NCBI GenBank assembly: GCA_049680365.1 | Contig: JBAUHQ010000107.1 | Location: 34,216-98,215, forward strand | Origin: K23-9 sp049680365 | Lineage (GTDB): Bacteria; Planctomycetota; Planctomycetia; Pirellulales; Pirellulaceae | Reading direction: 5' to 3' | Length of the DNA stretch: 64,000 nucleotides | In this document: positions 54,799 to 63,513 of the stretch, piece after piece | How positions within the stretch are numbered: position 1 is the stretch's first letter | How the letters are laid out: every line of letters starts with the position of its first letter | Translations under genes and position numbers: made by a program | Notes under the pieces: generated by a model | What the model was told of the DNA's origin: nothing | The model's input: the letters and a program-made list of their open reading frames with translations, nothing else | Database searches by the model: none

Positions 54799-54906
54799 GT
54801 AGTCCTGCGACGCCGTTCGCAGGGCAAGACGACCTGCGGTCGTCCTTGTCAGTTTGGCAAAGTGGCTGACGCCACTTTGGCCTCGCGAACGGCGTCGCGA
54901 GACTAC
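54799..54906. repeat. 108-bp cloverleaf-like palindromic repeat, copy B
   Basis: Outer arms 54799-54820 and 54885-54906 form a 22-base inverted repeat with two mismatches. Two inner hairpins are GACGACC/GGTCGTC and GTGGC/GCCAC. It has the same length and order as copy A at 7098-7205; the two differ mainly in loops. It lies between parC and parE. Confidence 0.85.
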
Positions 54907-54961
54907 GTTGCCTTCCACCGCTGCTTTGCAGCCAGTTGATTGAATGCTTGAACGTTCAACA

Positions 54962-57451
54962 CTACTCGTCAAAGTTCTTGGGTGATTCAATCGGTGATCG
55001 AATGATTTCGGCGATCTTGCCGTTCTTTTGAATCTCGTTGCCACGACCGCCTCGCGAAGTCACTCGGTACTTGGCCGTTGAGATTGTTTTCTTAGCGTCT
55101 CGGTTTGTCTTGACCGTCAGCAAATCGCGATCGCCCTTGCTGCACTTGAAGCCTAGCAACGTATCGTCCTTGGCCAATCGCAACAGCATCACGCCCTTGC
55201 CGGCACCGGACAGATAATTGATCTCTTCCACTTCGCAGACCATCGCTCGGCAATTTCTGGAGATCGACAAAACGACTTCGGTGCCGTCGATCGCAGCGAC
55301 ATCGATGATAGATGCATCACCCGAAACGCGTGCAAAGCGACGACCTGTTCGCGTGGACGGTTCGGCGAAGGCTTCCAGCCCAAATCGCAATGCATAGCCG
55401 CTGGATGAAGCTGCGAACCCGTGAATTTCGGGGCACAAATCGGGGTTCTTGGGATCTTCCTTGATACTGCCCGGCAAGACACGTGGGTCAAACGACATCA
55501 CGGCAATGATGGTTTCGCCGTCCTTCATTTTGAACAACTTTTGCACGGGATCGCCGAAACCCGTCGATGCCGGGATATCGACCATGCGTGCGGTGTAGCA
55601 AACGCCGAGTGATGAAAAGAACCCAATCGTCTCTCGTGTGTCGCCCGATACACAGGCCAAAACACTGTCGCCCTGCCGCACACGACTCTTGGCCGGATCG
55701 GCAATCAGCTTTTGGCGTTTCACCCAACCATCACGTGTGATCAAGATGTGACAGTTCTCGGCAACGATAAAGTCCTCAGCGCTGTATTCCGGCTCTTCTT
55801 CGACCGTTGTGATGGCGCTCAGACGCTTGTTCCGCGGATCTTTGCTGTAATCACTGATGAGCGTTTCGATTTCGCCGCGAATGATTTTCCATCGGCCTGA
55901 TTCGTTGTAGTCCTTGTCGTCATCGGCGAGCAGCTTTTTGATATCGTTGGCGCGGCGTTTCTTATCTTTCAGTTCGTCCAACACGACATTGATTTCCAGT
56001 CGTGCCAAACGATACAGCTTCAATTCCAAGATCGCATCGGTTTGTTCTGCGTCCAGTCCGCCACGTCCGTTTTTGGGCGGAAACTTCTTCATGATTTTGT
56101 CCGCTGCGTCGGCTTTCCCGTCGCTGGCACGAATAATCTTGATGATCGTGTCAAGCGCATCGAAGATCAGCGCGAAGCCATTCAAAATGTGAATGCGTCG
56201 TTCCAAGGCAGCCAGTTCGTTTTCCAACCGGCGGGTCAACACATCCATGCGGAAGTGCAGGAAGTGCCAAAGAATCTCTTTCAGCCCCAAGCGGTTGGGC
56301 TGCCCAACTTCGGGATTCTCCGTCGGCACCAAGCACGTCAAGTTGACGTTGAAGTTCTTTTGAAAGTCCGTGTGCTTGTACAGATACGCCAAGACTTTGT
56401 TTTCGTCGGCGTCTTTTCTTAGCTGCAAGTCAACGCGAATGTCCTCGGACGACAAATCGCGAGCTTCGACGACCAGCGGCAACTTGCCCGTGAAAACCAG
56501 TTCGTTGATTCGTTCAACCAACACCGCCTTGTTGACGCCAAACGGAATCGAATCGATTTCCAGTATTTTTTTATCGCGTCCCTTGGTGACGACCTTGGCC
56601 GTACCACGTAGCTTGATCGAACCCTGGCCGGTCTGATAGATCTCGCGCAGCTCTTCCTTGGAGTTGATGATCTGGCCACCGGTTGGAAAGTCCGGACCAC
56701 GCACTGCGTCTTCGGCGACCAACTGGTAATCTTTGATCTCAGGATTTGCCAGCAGTTTCAACAGCGCGTTGCAGACTTCTTTCAGATTGTGCGGCGGAAT
56801 GTTCGTCGCCATGCCGACCGCGATGCCGGTTGCACCGTTCACCAACAAATTGGGTACGCGGCTGGGCAAGACAACGGGCTCTTCGCGAGAGCCATCGTAG
56901 TTGGCTTTGAACGCGACGGTGCGCGTAGACAAGTCCTGCAAAATTTCCGACGCGATCGGCGTCATCCGACATTCGGTGTAACGCATGGCCGCCGCGTTGT
57001 CGCCGTCGACGCTACCAAAGTTACCGCTGCCGTCGATCAGTGGCATTCGCAGCGAAAATGGCTGGGCCATCCGTACCAGCGCTTCGTAGATCGAACTGTC
57101 ACCGTGCGGGTGATAGTTACCCATCACGTCGCCGACCACCTTGGCGCACTTGCGGTGCTTGGCGGTCGCGCCCAGCCCCTGCTGGCTCATCGTGTACAGA
57201 ATGCGCCGCTGAACGGGTTTCAGACCATCGCGAACATCAGGCAGCGCGCGGCTGGTGATGACCGAAAGCGAATAGTTGAGGTAGCGTTCTTGGGCGGCTA
57301 GCCGCAGTGGGATCGAACTGAGCAGGCCGTCTTCGTCGATCGCGTCAAAGAGCGTGCCTTCGTCTTGGTTGGACTTCGAGCGGCTTTTTGAGCTTGGCTT
57401 TTTTTTTCCGCCAGAACCTCCGGCACCTTTGCGAGATCGACCTTTTGCCAC
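54962..57451 (-). CDS. parC: DNA topoisomerase IV subunit A (ParC-type)
   Basis: An 829-residue type IIA topoisomerase A subunit. The first 35 residues are basic and Gly/Ser/Lys-rich. The DNA-cleavage domain has YSLSVITSRALPDVRDGLKP, the DNA-binding GNYHPHGDSSIYEALVRMAQ, and the catalytic Tyr in AMRYTECRMTP. The C-terminal beta-pinwheel lacks an obvious GyrA box, which favours topoisomerase IV over gyrase. It is upstream of parE and separated by about 210 bases with the repeat element. Possible cotranscription is likely but unproven. Confidence 0.88.
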   Translation of the reverse strand: MAKGRSRKGAGGSGGKKKPSSKSRSKSNQDEGTLFDAIDEDGLLSSIPLRLAAQERYLNYSLSVITSRALPDVRDGLKPVQRRILYTMSQQGLGATAKHRKCAKVVGDVMGNYHPHGDSSIYEALVRMAQPFSLRMPLIDGSGNFGSVDGDNAAAMRYTECRMTPIASEILQDLSTRTVAFKANYDGSREEPVVLPSRVPNLLVNGATGIAVGMATNIPPHNLKEVCNALLKLLANPEIKDYQLVAEDAVRGPDFPTGGQIINSKEELREIYQTGQGSIKLRGTAKVVTKGRDKKILEIDSIPFGVNKAVLVERINELVFTGKLPLVVEARDLSSEDIRVDLQLRKDADENKVLAYLYKHTDFQKNFNVNLTCLVPTENPEVGQPNRLGLKEILWHFLHFRMDVLTRRLENELAALERRIHILNGFALIFDALDTIIKIIRASDGKADAADKIMKKFPPKNGRGGLDAEQTDAILELKLYRLARLEINVVLDELKDKKRRANDIKKLLADDDKDYNESGRWKIIRGEIETLISDYSKDPRNKRLSAITTVEEEPEYSAEDFIVAENCHILITRDGWVKRQKLIADPAKSRVRQGDSVLACVSGDTRETIGFFSSLGVCYTARMVDIPASTGFGDPVQKLFKMKDGETIIAVMSFDPRVLPGSIKEDPKNPDLCPEIHGFAASSSGYALRFGLEAFAEPSTRTGRRFARVSGDASIIDVAAIDGTEVVLSISRNCRAMVCEVEEINYLSGAGKGVMLLRLAKDDTLLGFKCSKGDRDLLTVKTNRDAKKTISTAKYRVTSRGGRGNEIQKNGKIAEIIRSPIESPKNFDE

Positions 57452-57978
57452 TCCAGAATATCCTTTTCTCGAAAACGTTTAGATCGTGAGGGTGCGAAGC
57501 GACCGGCAAACAAGATGTTGCTAAGTCAGTGTTGATCGACCAATGGGGTGTCGTTCTTCAGTCGAAGCTTACCTGACGCAGATAAGCTAGGCGATTTAAG
57601 CCGACAATGCCAGCCAAGGCGACGAGGCAAAATGCAGGAGTAATGGATCTTGTTAAAGGACCCTGCGAGTGAGGATCGCTAACAAGATCCACCACTGCCA
57701 CCCCACACCGCCGACCCCGCAAAGCACTTATCTTTCCACGCTTGCAAATCAACTTGCTGGTCATCCATTCCGGTCGTGACGAATAGTCACGTTGCCACAA
57801 TCAAGCAGGGGTCGGCCGCAAAATTACTGCCGGATGGGGCATAAAGACGAAGGATGAGGATACGAGCCTGGACTTGCGAGCAATTCGCGTACGTCGTGGG
57901 TGGGCGAAGGATATGGACATTCAAAGATTTCGGCGTCGGTAGGCGCAGCTTGCATGGTTCTTGGAGGAACCGAATCTC
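57452..57978. other. 527-base intergenic region with one inverted repeat
   Basis: Between the divergent parC gene and a secreted-protein gene. The only structure noted is the 11-base perfect inverted repeat GGATCTTGTTA (57645-57655) and TAACAAGATCC (57680-57690) with a 24-base loop. No gene was recognised. Several overlapping frames on the minus strand are shadows of the downstream tandem repeat. Confidence 0.5.
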
Positions 57979-58644
57979 ATGAGACTTTCTGCACTCACAA
58001 CACCCATCGCAGCATTGGCCCGCAACACTGCATTGGCACCGATCACCGCATTGGCCCCAGTCAACGCATTGGCCCCAGTCAACGCATTGGCCCCAGCCAA
58101 CGCATTGGCACTGGGCACCGCATTGGCACTGGGCGTGATTTGCTTTGGCGTCACCACCACCGCGACTGGCAACGAATTCATCGTTAGCAGCCAAGTCGTC
58201 AGCGACGAAGCAGCCGCCGTTTCCAGCGACTATGTTGGCGACATTTCATCGTCCGACGCGGGAGTGGGTGGAGAATCGTCCGTCAGCAGCGACGACGGCT
58301 CCTACGTTGGCGGTCCGATTTCTGACGGTCCGGGTGTCGGCATGAACGAGCGCACCTATGGTCAACCGGACCTGTTCTACAACTTCTACACCCAGGGCTA
58401 CGCCAATCGTGCCAACGCCCAAATGTATGTATCGCCGAACCCTGTGCCGAAAAATGTTGGGCATACGTACTACACGTACCAGCCGTTCTACCCACACGAG
58501 TACCTGTATGGGCACACGAACAAATTTCATAACTACTATGACAATGGTCGCGGCATGAATCGGACGAAAGCGGTTTACTCCACAGCACCAATTCACTCAG
58601 CAATCAGCAATCTTTATTGGAATAAAATCCGATTGCCTCGCTAA
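57979..58644 (+). CDS. exported Tyr/Asn-rich protein with repeat-built signal region
   Basis: A 221-residue protein. GGAGGAA about 9 bases before the ATG fixes the start at 57979. Residues 12-53 are seven six-residue units of the form ALAPxN or ALALGT that make an unusually long hydrophobic N-terminal region (about 60 residues), followed by VICFGVTTTATG and a likely cleavage site. The mature part begins acidic and Ser-rich (SSDYVGDISSSDAGVGG) and becomes Tyr/Asn/Pro-rich (FYNFYTQGYANRANAQMY). No known family. It is followed by another small secreted protein. Confidence 0.75.
   Translation: MRLSALTTPIAALARNTALAPITALAPVNALAPVNALAPANALALGTALALGVICFGVTTTATGNEFIVSSQVVSDEAAAVSSDYVGDISSSDAGVGGESSVSSDDGSYVGGPISDGPGVGMNERTYGQPDLFYNFYTQGYANRANAQMYVSPNPVPKNVGHTYYTYQPFYPHEYLYGHTNKFHNYYDNGRGMNRTKAVYSTAPIHSAISNLYWNKIRLPR
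58012..58137 (+). repeat. seven tandem copies of an 18-bp unit
   Basis: Units begin at 58012, 58030, 58048, 58066, 58084, 58102 and 58120, each starting GCATTGGC. The units at 58048 and 58066 are identical and the next differs by one base. The array is in frame within the signal region of the surrounding gene. Confidence 0.92.
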
Positions 58645-58730
58645 CTGCGTTTCGCCGCTGCTTCCGTTTTTGAATCAATCTACTCGCTGCCGACACCGTT
58701 GGCCAAAACTCACTCGTCGGAACTCATTAT

Positions 58731-59114
58731 ATGAATCGAAAAATCATTCTCGCCGCTGGCATGTTGACAGTGTTGTTGGCCTCGACCGCTCAAGAATCGC
58801 AAGCTGGCGACCCGTACGCACAGTACCAAGTCTGGTCACATAACTTTTCGATGGACCGTCCTTGGCACGGCGGTTACTATGCTCAGCAATACGGACAGCC
58901 AACCGCCTTGGTGGTTCCACCGACAGTCAACATGCGTCAAACGTATTCTTGGGGTGTTAGCCAGAACTTGATGCAACCGATTCACCATCAGTTTGGACGC
59001 AGCGCCAATTCACCTGGCGCAGCAGCACGCGGAGCCTTCCGCCCGACTCCCGCGTGGCCTAACCGCAGTCACACCGATCAGTTCGGTTATTACTACGTTC
59101 GCGGCCCATGGTGA
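58731..59114 (+). CDS. small exported protein, Tyr/Gln/Pro-rich
   Basis: A 127-residue protein with a signal peptide (IILAAGMLTVLLASTAQESQA). The mature sequence is rich in Tyr, Gln, Pro, Trp and His (PYAQYQVWSHNFSMDRPWH, GYYAQQYGQPTALVV) and resembles the previous secreted protein in composition. A strong terminator follows. It precedes the tad genes and could encode a surface component, which is conjecture. Confidence 0.7.
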   Translation: MNRKIILAAGMLTVLLASTAQESQAGDPYAQYQVWSHNFSMDRPWHGGYYAQQYGQPTALVVPPTVNMRQTYSWGVSQNLMQPIHHQFGRSANSPGAAARGAFRPTPAWPNRSHTDQFGYYYVRGPW

Positions 59115-59453
59115 TCCAGTCGACCATTCCGATTAACGAAAACGCTTGAGCGATTGCAATCGCCCAAGCGTTTTTTTGTTAACGCTAGCTCTATGAACAA
59201 ACTCCATTGCCAGTGAGGGCAAGCCGACAACCTAGTCGGGCTATAGAAACCTGACTGATCAACAAAACCTTGCGAGTTATTCCGGCATTTCCTTAATCGC
59301 GTTCTATGTTTGTTTGGGTCCATTGGTCCGAAGGCTGCGCGGAGACCGTGCAACACCTTCAACCGTTACGACCCGCACAAAACTGGCTCATCTGCCTTGA
59401 GGATGAGTCGCACGGGACCAATCAAAAGAAACGCGACCAAGGAATATCGACCG
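59115..59453. other. intergenic region with terminator, upstream of tadA
   Basis: A 339-base gap. It contains the terminator at 59143-59177 and the probable tad promoter. The tadA frame is open from 59310 but begins with text unlike the family, so those codons were not included. Confidence 0.5.
59143..59177 (+). terminator. rho-independent terminator
   Basis: CGCTTG and GCGATT (59143-59155) pair with AATCGC and CAAGCG (59159-59170) to form a strong stem, followed by seven Ts at 59171-59177. It lies 28 bases after the secreted protein gene. Confidence 0.9.
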
Positions 59454-60773
59454 ATGGCAACTCCCAGCTCAGCTCCAGCCAAATCAAACCGCCCAAGCGA
59501 AAAATTTGAAGAGATCAAACGCCGCATTCACGGCAAGTTGGTCGACAAGCTAGATCTTTCTAAAGTTGGCGAGATGAAAGGCGACACGCTGCGTCGCGAA
59601 ATCCGCTTGGTTGTCGAACACTTGTGCGACGCCGAAGAAACACTGCTCAATCGCCAAGAACGCGAAAAAATCGTTGACGAAGTTCTGGACGAAACATTCG
59701 GCCTGGGTCCATTGGAAATGATCCTGAAAGACCCTGCTGTCAGCGACATTTTGATCAACGGCCCCAAGAACATCTACGTCGAAAAAGGCGGCCAGATGCA
59801 AAAGACCGACGTGGAATTCCGCGACGGCAAGCACCTGCTGCAAATCATCGACCGAATCGTTAGTAAAGTTGGTCGACGTGTCGACGAAACTTGCCCGATG
59901 GTTGACGCTCGTTTGGAAGACGGCTCGCGTGTGAACGCGATCATTCCACCATTGGCGTTGGACGGAGCAGCCGTTTCGATTCGTCGCTTCGGTAGCAACC
60001 CACTAAAACTGGAAGACCTGCTGAACTACAAAGCGTTCACACCCGAAATGGTCATGTTGCTGGAAGGCTGCATCAAAGCTCGCTTGAACATGATCATCGC
60101 TGGCGGTACCGGTTCGGGTAAAACAACTTTGCTGAACACCCTGTCGTCGTTCATCGGCCACGAAGACCGTATTGTGACGATCGAAGACGCGGCTGAATTG
60201 CAACTGCAACAAGACCACGTTGTTCGCTTGGAAACTCGTCCGCCAAACATCGAAGGCACCGGAGCGGTCACCGCAACCGACCTCGTCAAAAACGCTCTAC
60301 GTATGCGTCCTGAGCGAATCATCATCGGCGAATGTCGTGGTGGTGAAACGTTGGACATGTTGCAGGCGATGAACACGGGTCACGACGGTTCGCTGACCAC
60401 GATTCACGCTAACACACCACGCGACGCCATCGCTCGTTTGGAAACGTTGGTCATGATGTCTGGTTTTGAATTGCCAGTCAAAGCGATTCGCCAACAAGTT
60501 TCCGGTGCGGTCGACGTTCTGATCCAAGCAAACCGTCTACAAGGTGGACCACGCCGCGTCACGGCGATCACCGAAGTCGTCGGCATGGAGCAAGACACGA
60601 TCATCATGCAAGACATTTACCGTTACAAGCAAAACGGGATCGACGAAAAAGGCAAAGCACACGGTCACTTCGAGTGTACCGGTGTTCGCCCAAGCTTCAT
60701 GGAAAAACTGGAATGTGCCGGCGTGCGTTTGCCCGCCAGTGCCTTCCGCGAACGAATCATCATGCAAGCGTAA
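59454..60773 (+). CDS. tadA: TadA/CpaF-type secretion ATPase
   Basis: A 439-residue ATPase powering assembly of Flp/Tad pili or related secretion. Walker A GGTGSGKTTLLNTLSSF is at about residues 217-233; Asp box RIVTIEDAAELQL; Walker B-like RPERIIIGECRGGE; His box NTGHDGSLTTIHANTPRDA. Residues 1-25 are polar. An AAGGA sequence 10 bases before the ATG supports 59454; the ATG at 59403 is an alternative. It begins the tadA-tadB-tadC operon. Confidence 0.93.
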   Translation: MATPSSAPAKSNRPSEKFEEIKRRIHGKLVDKLDLSKVGEMKGDTLRREIRLVVEHLCDAEETLLNRQEREKIVDEVLDETFGLGPLEMILKDPAVSDILINGPKNIYVEKGGQMQKTDVEFRDGKHLLQIIDRIVSKVGRRVDETCPMVDARLEDGSRVNAIIPPLALDGAAVSIRRFGSNPLKLEDLLNYKAFTPEMVMLLEGCIKARLNMIIAGGTGSGKTTLLNTLSSFIGHEDRIVTIEDAAELQLQQDHVVRLETRPPNIEGTGAVTATDLVKNALRMRPERIIIGECRGGETLDMLQAMNTGHDGSLTTIHANTPRDAIARLETLVMMSGFELPVKAIRQQVSGAVDVLIQANRLQGGPRRVTAITEVVGMEQDTIIMQDIYRYKQNGIDEKGKAHGHFECTGVRPSFMEKLECAGVRLPASAFRERIIMQA

Positions 60774-60867
60774 AGCCGTCGAACTTCCTCGACGCATTGC
60801 AGAATTCGACACAGTACAGAAGTAGCTTTCCAACACCTTACCCAACTAAGTCCTTAGCAGTTCAGTC

Positions 60868-61839
60868 ATGAGCGGAATTGTCATCATCGTCGCCGTCGGT
60901 GTTTTTGTTGCATCGATCCTGGCCTTTGCCGTCAACATTTTCCTGCCAGAAAGCGGTGCCTCGGCCACCGAAGATCGCCTTGCACAGATGGCTTCGCGCC
61001 GTCGAGGTGGCGGCATCGGTGAAGAATCCGAAGTATCACTGCTGACTGGACGAAGCTTCGACGAGGCCAGCGGCGTGATGGCCAAACTGCTCGAACGGAT
61101 GCCAGGCCTGGGTGACTACTTAGACCAAGCTGACGTCAAAATGCCAGCAGCTCAGTTCATCTTCATCATCTTGGCATGCTTTGGTGTTGGATTCGGACTC
61201 TGCGTGGTCTCACCTGTTCCAGTCATCCTGGCTCCGATCTTGGGTGCAACATTCGCACTACTGCCGATCGGCTGGCTGTTCATCAAACGTAAAAAGCGTC
61301 TTTCCAAATTCGGCAAACAGATGCCAGAAGCACTCGAACTGATTGGCCGTTCACTTCGCGCTGGTCACTCGCTGAATGCCGGCTTCGGTTTGGTCGCTTC
61401 GGAAATGGAAGAACCACTGGCCAAGGAATTCGGTCGTGCCTTTGAAGAGCAAAACCTAGGTATTCCCTTGGATGAAGCGATCGAAGAAATGGCCAACCGC
61501 GTTCCCAACATGGACCTTCGCTTCTTCGCCACTGCTGTGATCCTGCAGCGTCAAACCGGTGGTGACTTGGCAGAGATCTTGGACAAAATCGGACACTTGA
61601 TTCGCGAACGACTGATGATTCTGGGACAGATCCAGGCTCTGACGGGCGAAGGCCGAATGAGTGGTGCAGTGCTACTTGCTTTGCCACCCGTTCTGTTCCT
61701 GGCGATGCTAAAAATCAACTATGAATACGTGATGACGTTGTTTACCGACGAAATCGGACGCTACATGCTGTGCGTGGCTTTGGTCACTCAGTTGATCGGT
61801 GCTCTGGTCATCAAAAAGATCATCACGATCAAAGTTTAA
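60868..61839 (+). CDS. tadB: TadB-type inner-membrane platform protein
   Basis: A 323-residue type II secretion F-domain protein. An N-terminal membrane helix (IVIIVAVGVFVASILAFAVN), a second hydrophobic pair around residues 95-140, a cytoplasmic GspF domain (KQMPEALELIGRSLRAGHSL, AFEEQNLGIPLDEAIEEMA, VILQRQTGGDLAEIL), and two C-terminal helices. It works with TadC in the pilus assembly platform. It lies 94 bases after tadA. Confidence 0.92.
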   Translation: MSGIVIIVAVGVFVASILAFAVNIFLPESGASATEDRLAQMASRRRGGGIGEESEVSLLTGRSFDEASGVMAKLLERMPGLGDYLDQADVKMPAAQFIFIILACFGVGFGLCVVSPVPVILAPILGATFALLPIGWLFIKRKKRLSKFGKQMPEALELIGRSLRAGHSLNAGFGLVASEMEEPLAKEFGRAFEEQNLGIPLDEAIEEMANRVPNMDLRFFATAVILQRQTGGDLAEILDKIGHLIRERLMILGQIQALTGEGRMSGAVLLALPPVLFLAMLKINYEYVMTLFTDEIGRYMLCVALVTQLIGALVIKKIITIKV

Positions 61840-61924
61840 TACTCAACGATTTACACCTTTTGCTTCCAAACCACTACTGACTTTCCTCCTTGGCTAACCG
61901 CCAAGGCCATCCAGGAATCTGATC

Positions 61925-62902
61925 ATGACGTTACTGATCTTCGCCGCCATCCTTGACCCAGTTATCATCACTTCGGTCGCAATCTTCTTCGCCGTGACTG
62001 CCGTCGCATGGGTTACCATCGGTCGCGTCAGCGGCGGAGACAAGCCTCGCGCAGAAGCTCGCTTGGATATGATGCGAAGCCGTCGTGGCGGTGGATCGCC
62101 AGGCGCATCGATGACTCGTGCCGTGACGAAAAAGGAGCGTATGTCGCAGGCTTTGGAAAAAGCCACCATGCCGATGGCCGACAACATCGTTGGCAACGAA
62201 AAGGAAATGAGCGTGCTTCGCGAGAAGCTGATGAACGCAGGTTTCCGTGGCGAAAAAACACCTGTCTTGTTCAAAGGCTTACAAGTGATCCTGGCCGGCG
62301 TCGGGTTGGTTGTTGGCGGTGGACTTGGCTTGGTTGCCAATGGTCTGACGCAGGGCATGCTAATGAAACTGGCCTTGGGCGTCGTCATTGGTTACATGGG
62401 TCCTAAGTTCATCTTGGACTACCTAGCCAAAAAACGCATGGAGAAAGTCTTTTTGGGTCTGCCCGACGCATTGGACTTGATGGTGGTTTGCGTGGAAGCT
62501 GGTTTGGGTATGGACCAAGCCCTTCGTAAAGTTGCCGAAGAAATGGAAAAGAGTCACAAGGAGATCGGCGAAGAATTCGGTATCGCCAACCAACAATTAC
62601 AATTCGGTCGAACACGGACCGAAGTCCTGCAAGCACTTGGCTTCCGCAGTGGTGTCGACGACCTGAAGCAACTTGCGTCGATCTTGATCCAAGCTGACAA
62701 GTTTGGCTCCAGTGTGGCGACGGCTTTGCGAGTGCAAAGTGATTCGATGCGAGTCAAGCGTCGTCAGATCGCGGAAGAGAAAGCAGCCAAGACAGCGGTG
62801 AAGATGATTTTCCCACTCGTGCTGTTCATCTTCCCAGGCATTTTTGTGGTGCTCGTCGGTCCTGCCGGTATCAGCATGTACCGCAACATGCTCAGCCAGT
62901 AG
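61925..62902 (+). CDS. tadC: TadC-type inner-membrane platform protein
   Basis: A 325-residue GspF-domain protein, paralogous to TadB. An N-terminal helix (IFAAILDPVIITSVAIFFAV), a central pair of helices (about 120-165), cytoplasmic LPDALDLMVVCVEAGLGMDQAL, then FGRTRTEVLQALGFRSGVDDL and QADKFGSSVATALRVQSDSM, and C-terminal LFIFPGIFVVLVGPAG. It completes the tadABC core; further tad genes (pilin, secretin, TadZ) are not in the window. Confidence 0.92.
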   Translation: MTLLIFAAILDPVIITSVAIFFAVTAVAWVTIGRVSGGDKPRAEARLDMMRSRRGGGSPGASMTRAVTKKERMSQALEKATMPMADNIVGNEKEMSVLREKLMNAGFRGEKTPVLFKGLQVILAGVGLVVGGGLGLVANGLTQGMLMKLALGVVIGYMGPKFILDYLAKKRMEKVFLGLPDALDLMVVCVEAGLGMDQALRKVAEEMEKSHKEIGEEFGIANQQLQFGRTRTEVLQALGFRSGVDDLKQLASILIQADKFGSSVATALRVQSDSMRVKRRQIAEEKAAKTAVKMIFPLVLFIFPGIFVVLVGPAGISMYRNMLSQ

Positions 62903-62948
62903 CCCTGCTTTCCAAGCAGAAAATGCTGCTTCTAGTGAAAACAAAAAT

Positions 62949-62983
62949 CCGAGTGCCGCTTCATTGCGACACTCGGTTTTTTT
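62949..62983 (+). terminator. rho-independent terminator after tadC
   Basis: CCGAGTG (62949-62955) and CACTCGG (62970-62976) flank a short internal stem, followed by seven Ts at 62977-62983. Confidence 0.9.
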
Positions 62984-63000
62984 GTTGCTAGACCCACACT

Positions 63001-63430
63001 GGTAGCCTGTCACTCAGAGATAGATTACAAATCCGTACGCGAAGTACTGCCTCATACGGCTCCTGCTGCTAGTCGAGCGCGAAAACGATCAAGCGACTAA
63101 CGCAGTGAATTTGAGGTCACGGCTCTGACGAGCCGCTATGCGCACACCGAGCAATCCGTGTGACCTTCGCTTGTTGCGGCTCAGTGTCCGGTCGACGTGA
63201 GGTTCGATGCTCCCTTCTCCACACCTGAACGGGATCGTTACGCGGGATGATACGAAGTGCGGAGATCAATGGCTGGCCTGCACGGACCTTCTTGTCGAAC
63301 GCTCAAGACAGAGATGTCGCCATCTCCGCCCCTCCGAGGAAGGCCGAAGCCGATGGCTAATCGTTCTTCGTAAGACTCTTTCATTCTCTATTCCAAGCCG
63401 GTTTATCCCGGCACTCCCAGGCTAGGTTTT
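63001..63430 (-). mobile_element. probable group II intron remnant, reverse transcriptase lost
   Basis: On the minus strand, positions 63062 to 63029 read GAGCCGTATGAGG, a five-base loop, CTTC, then GCGTACGGAT. This folds like group II intron domain V: a lower stem around CCGTA/TACGG with the AGC near the 5' side, a bulge, and an upper GAGG/CTTC stem. Upstream on the same strand, 63384-63238, is a short ORF that begins MKESYEE, a form I associate with regions next to group II intron reverse transcriptases. No reverse transcriptase or maturase motif lies between them (about 175 bases), so the element would be deleted internally. The exact ends are not determined. Confidence 0.5.
63238..63384 (-). 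CDS. 48-residue MKESYEE-type ORF within the intron remnant
   Basis: ATG at 63384, TAA ending at 63238. The product starts MKESYEERLAIGFGLPRRG and is Gly/Arg-rich with one Cys. Short ORFs with this start are commonly annotated next to group II introns and may be an artefact of RNA structure rather than real proteins. The short length suggests truncation. Confidence 0.35.
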   Translation of the reverse strand: MKESYEERLAIGFGLPRRGGDGDISVLSVRQEGPCRPAIDLRTSYHPA

Positions 63431-63513
63431 CGGTTTTCGAAGCGGCGTCGATGGTGCCATCTGACGAATTGTTGACTCATCATCGACCACAATGAATTTG
63501 GTGAGGCGATTGA

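Noticed and set aside
52834..57451. The topoisomerase pair considered as DNA gyrase
   Set aside because: DADSDG and the following ParE-like text, plus no visible GyrA box in the A subunit, favour topoisomerase IV, though the distinction is not absolute.
58012..58137. Tandem 18-bp repeats considered as a CRISPR array
   Set aside because: The units are directly adjacent with no spacers and are in frame within a gene.
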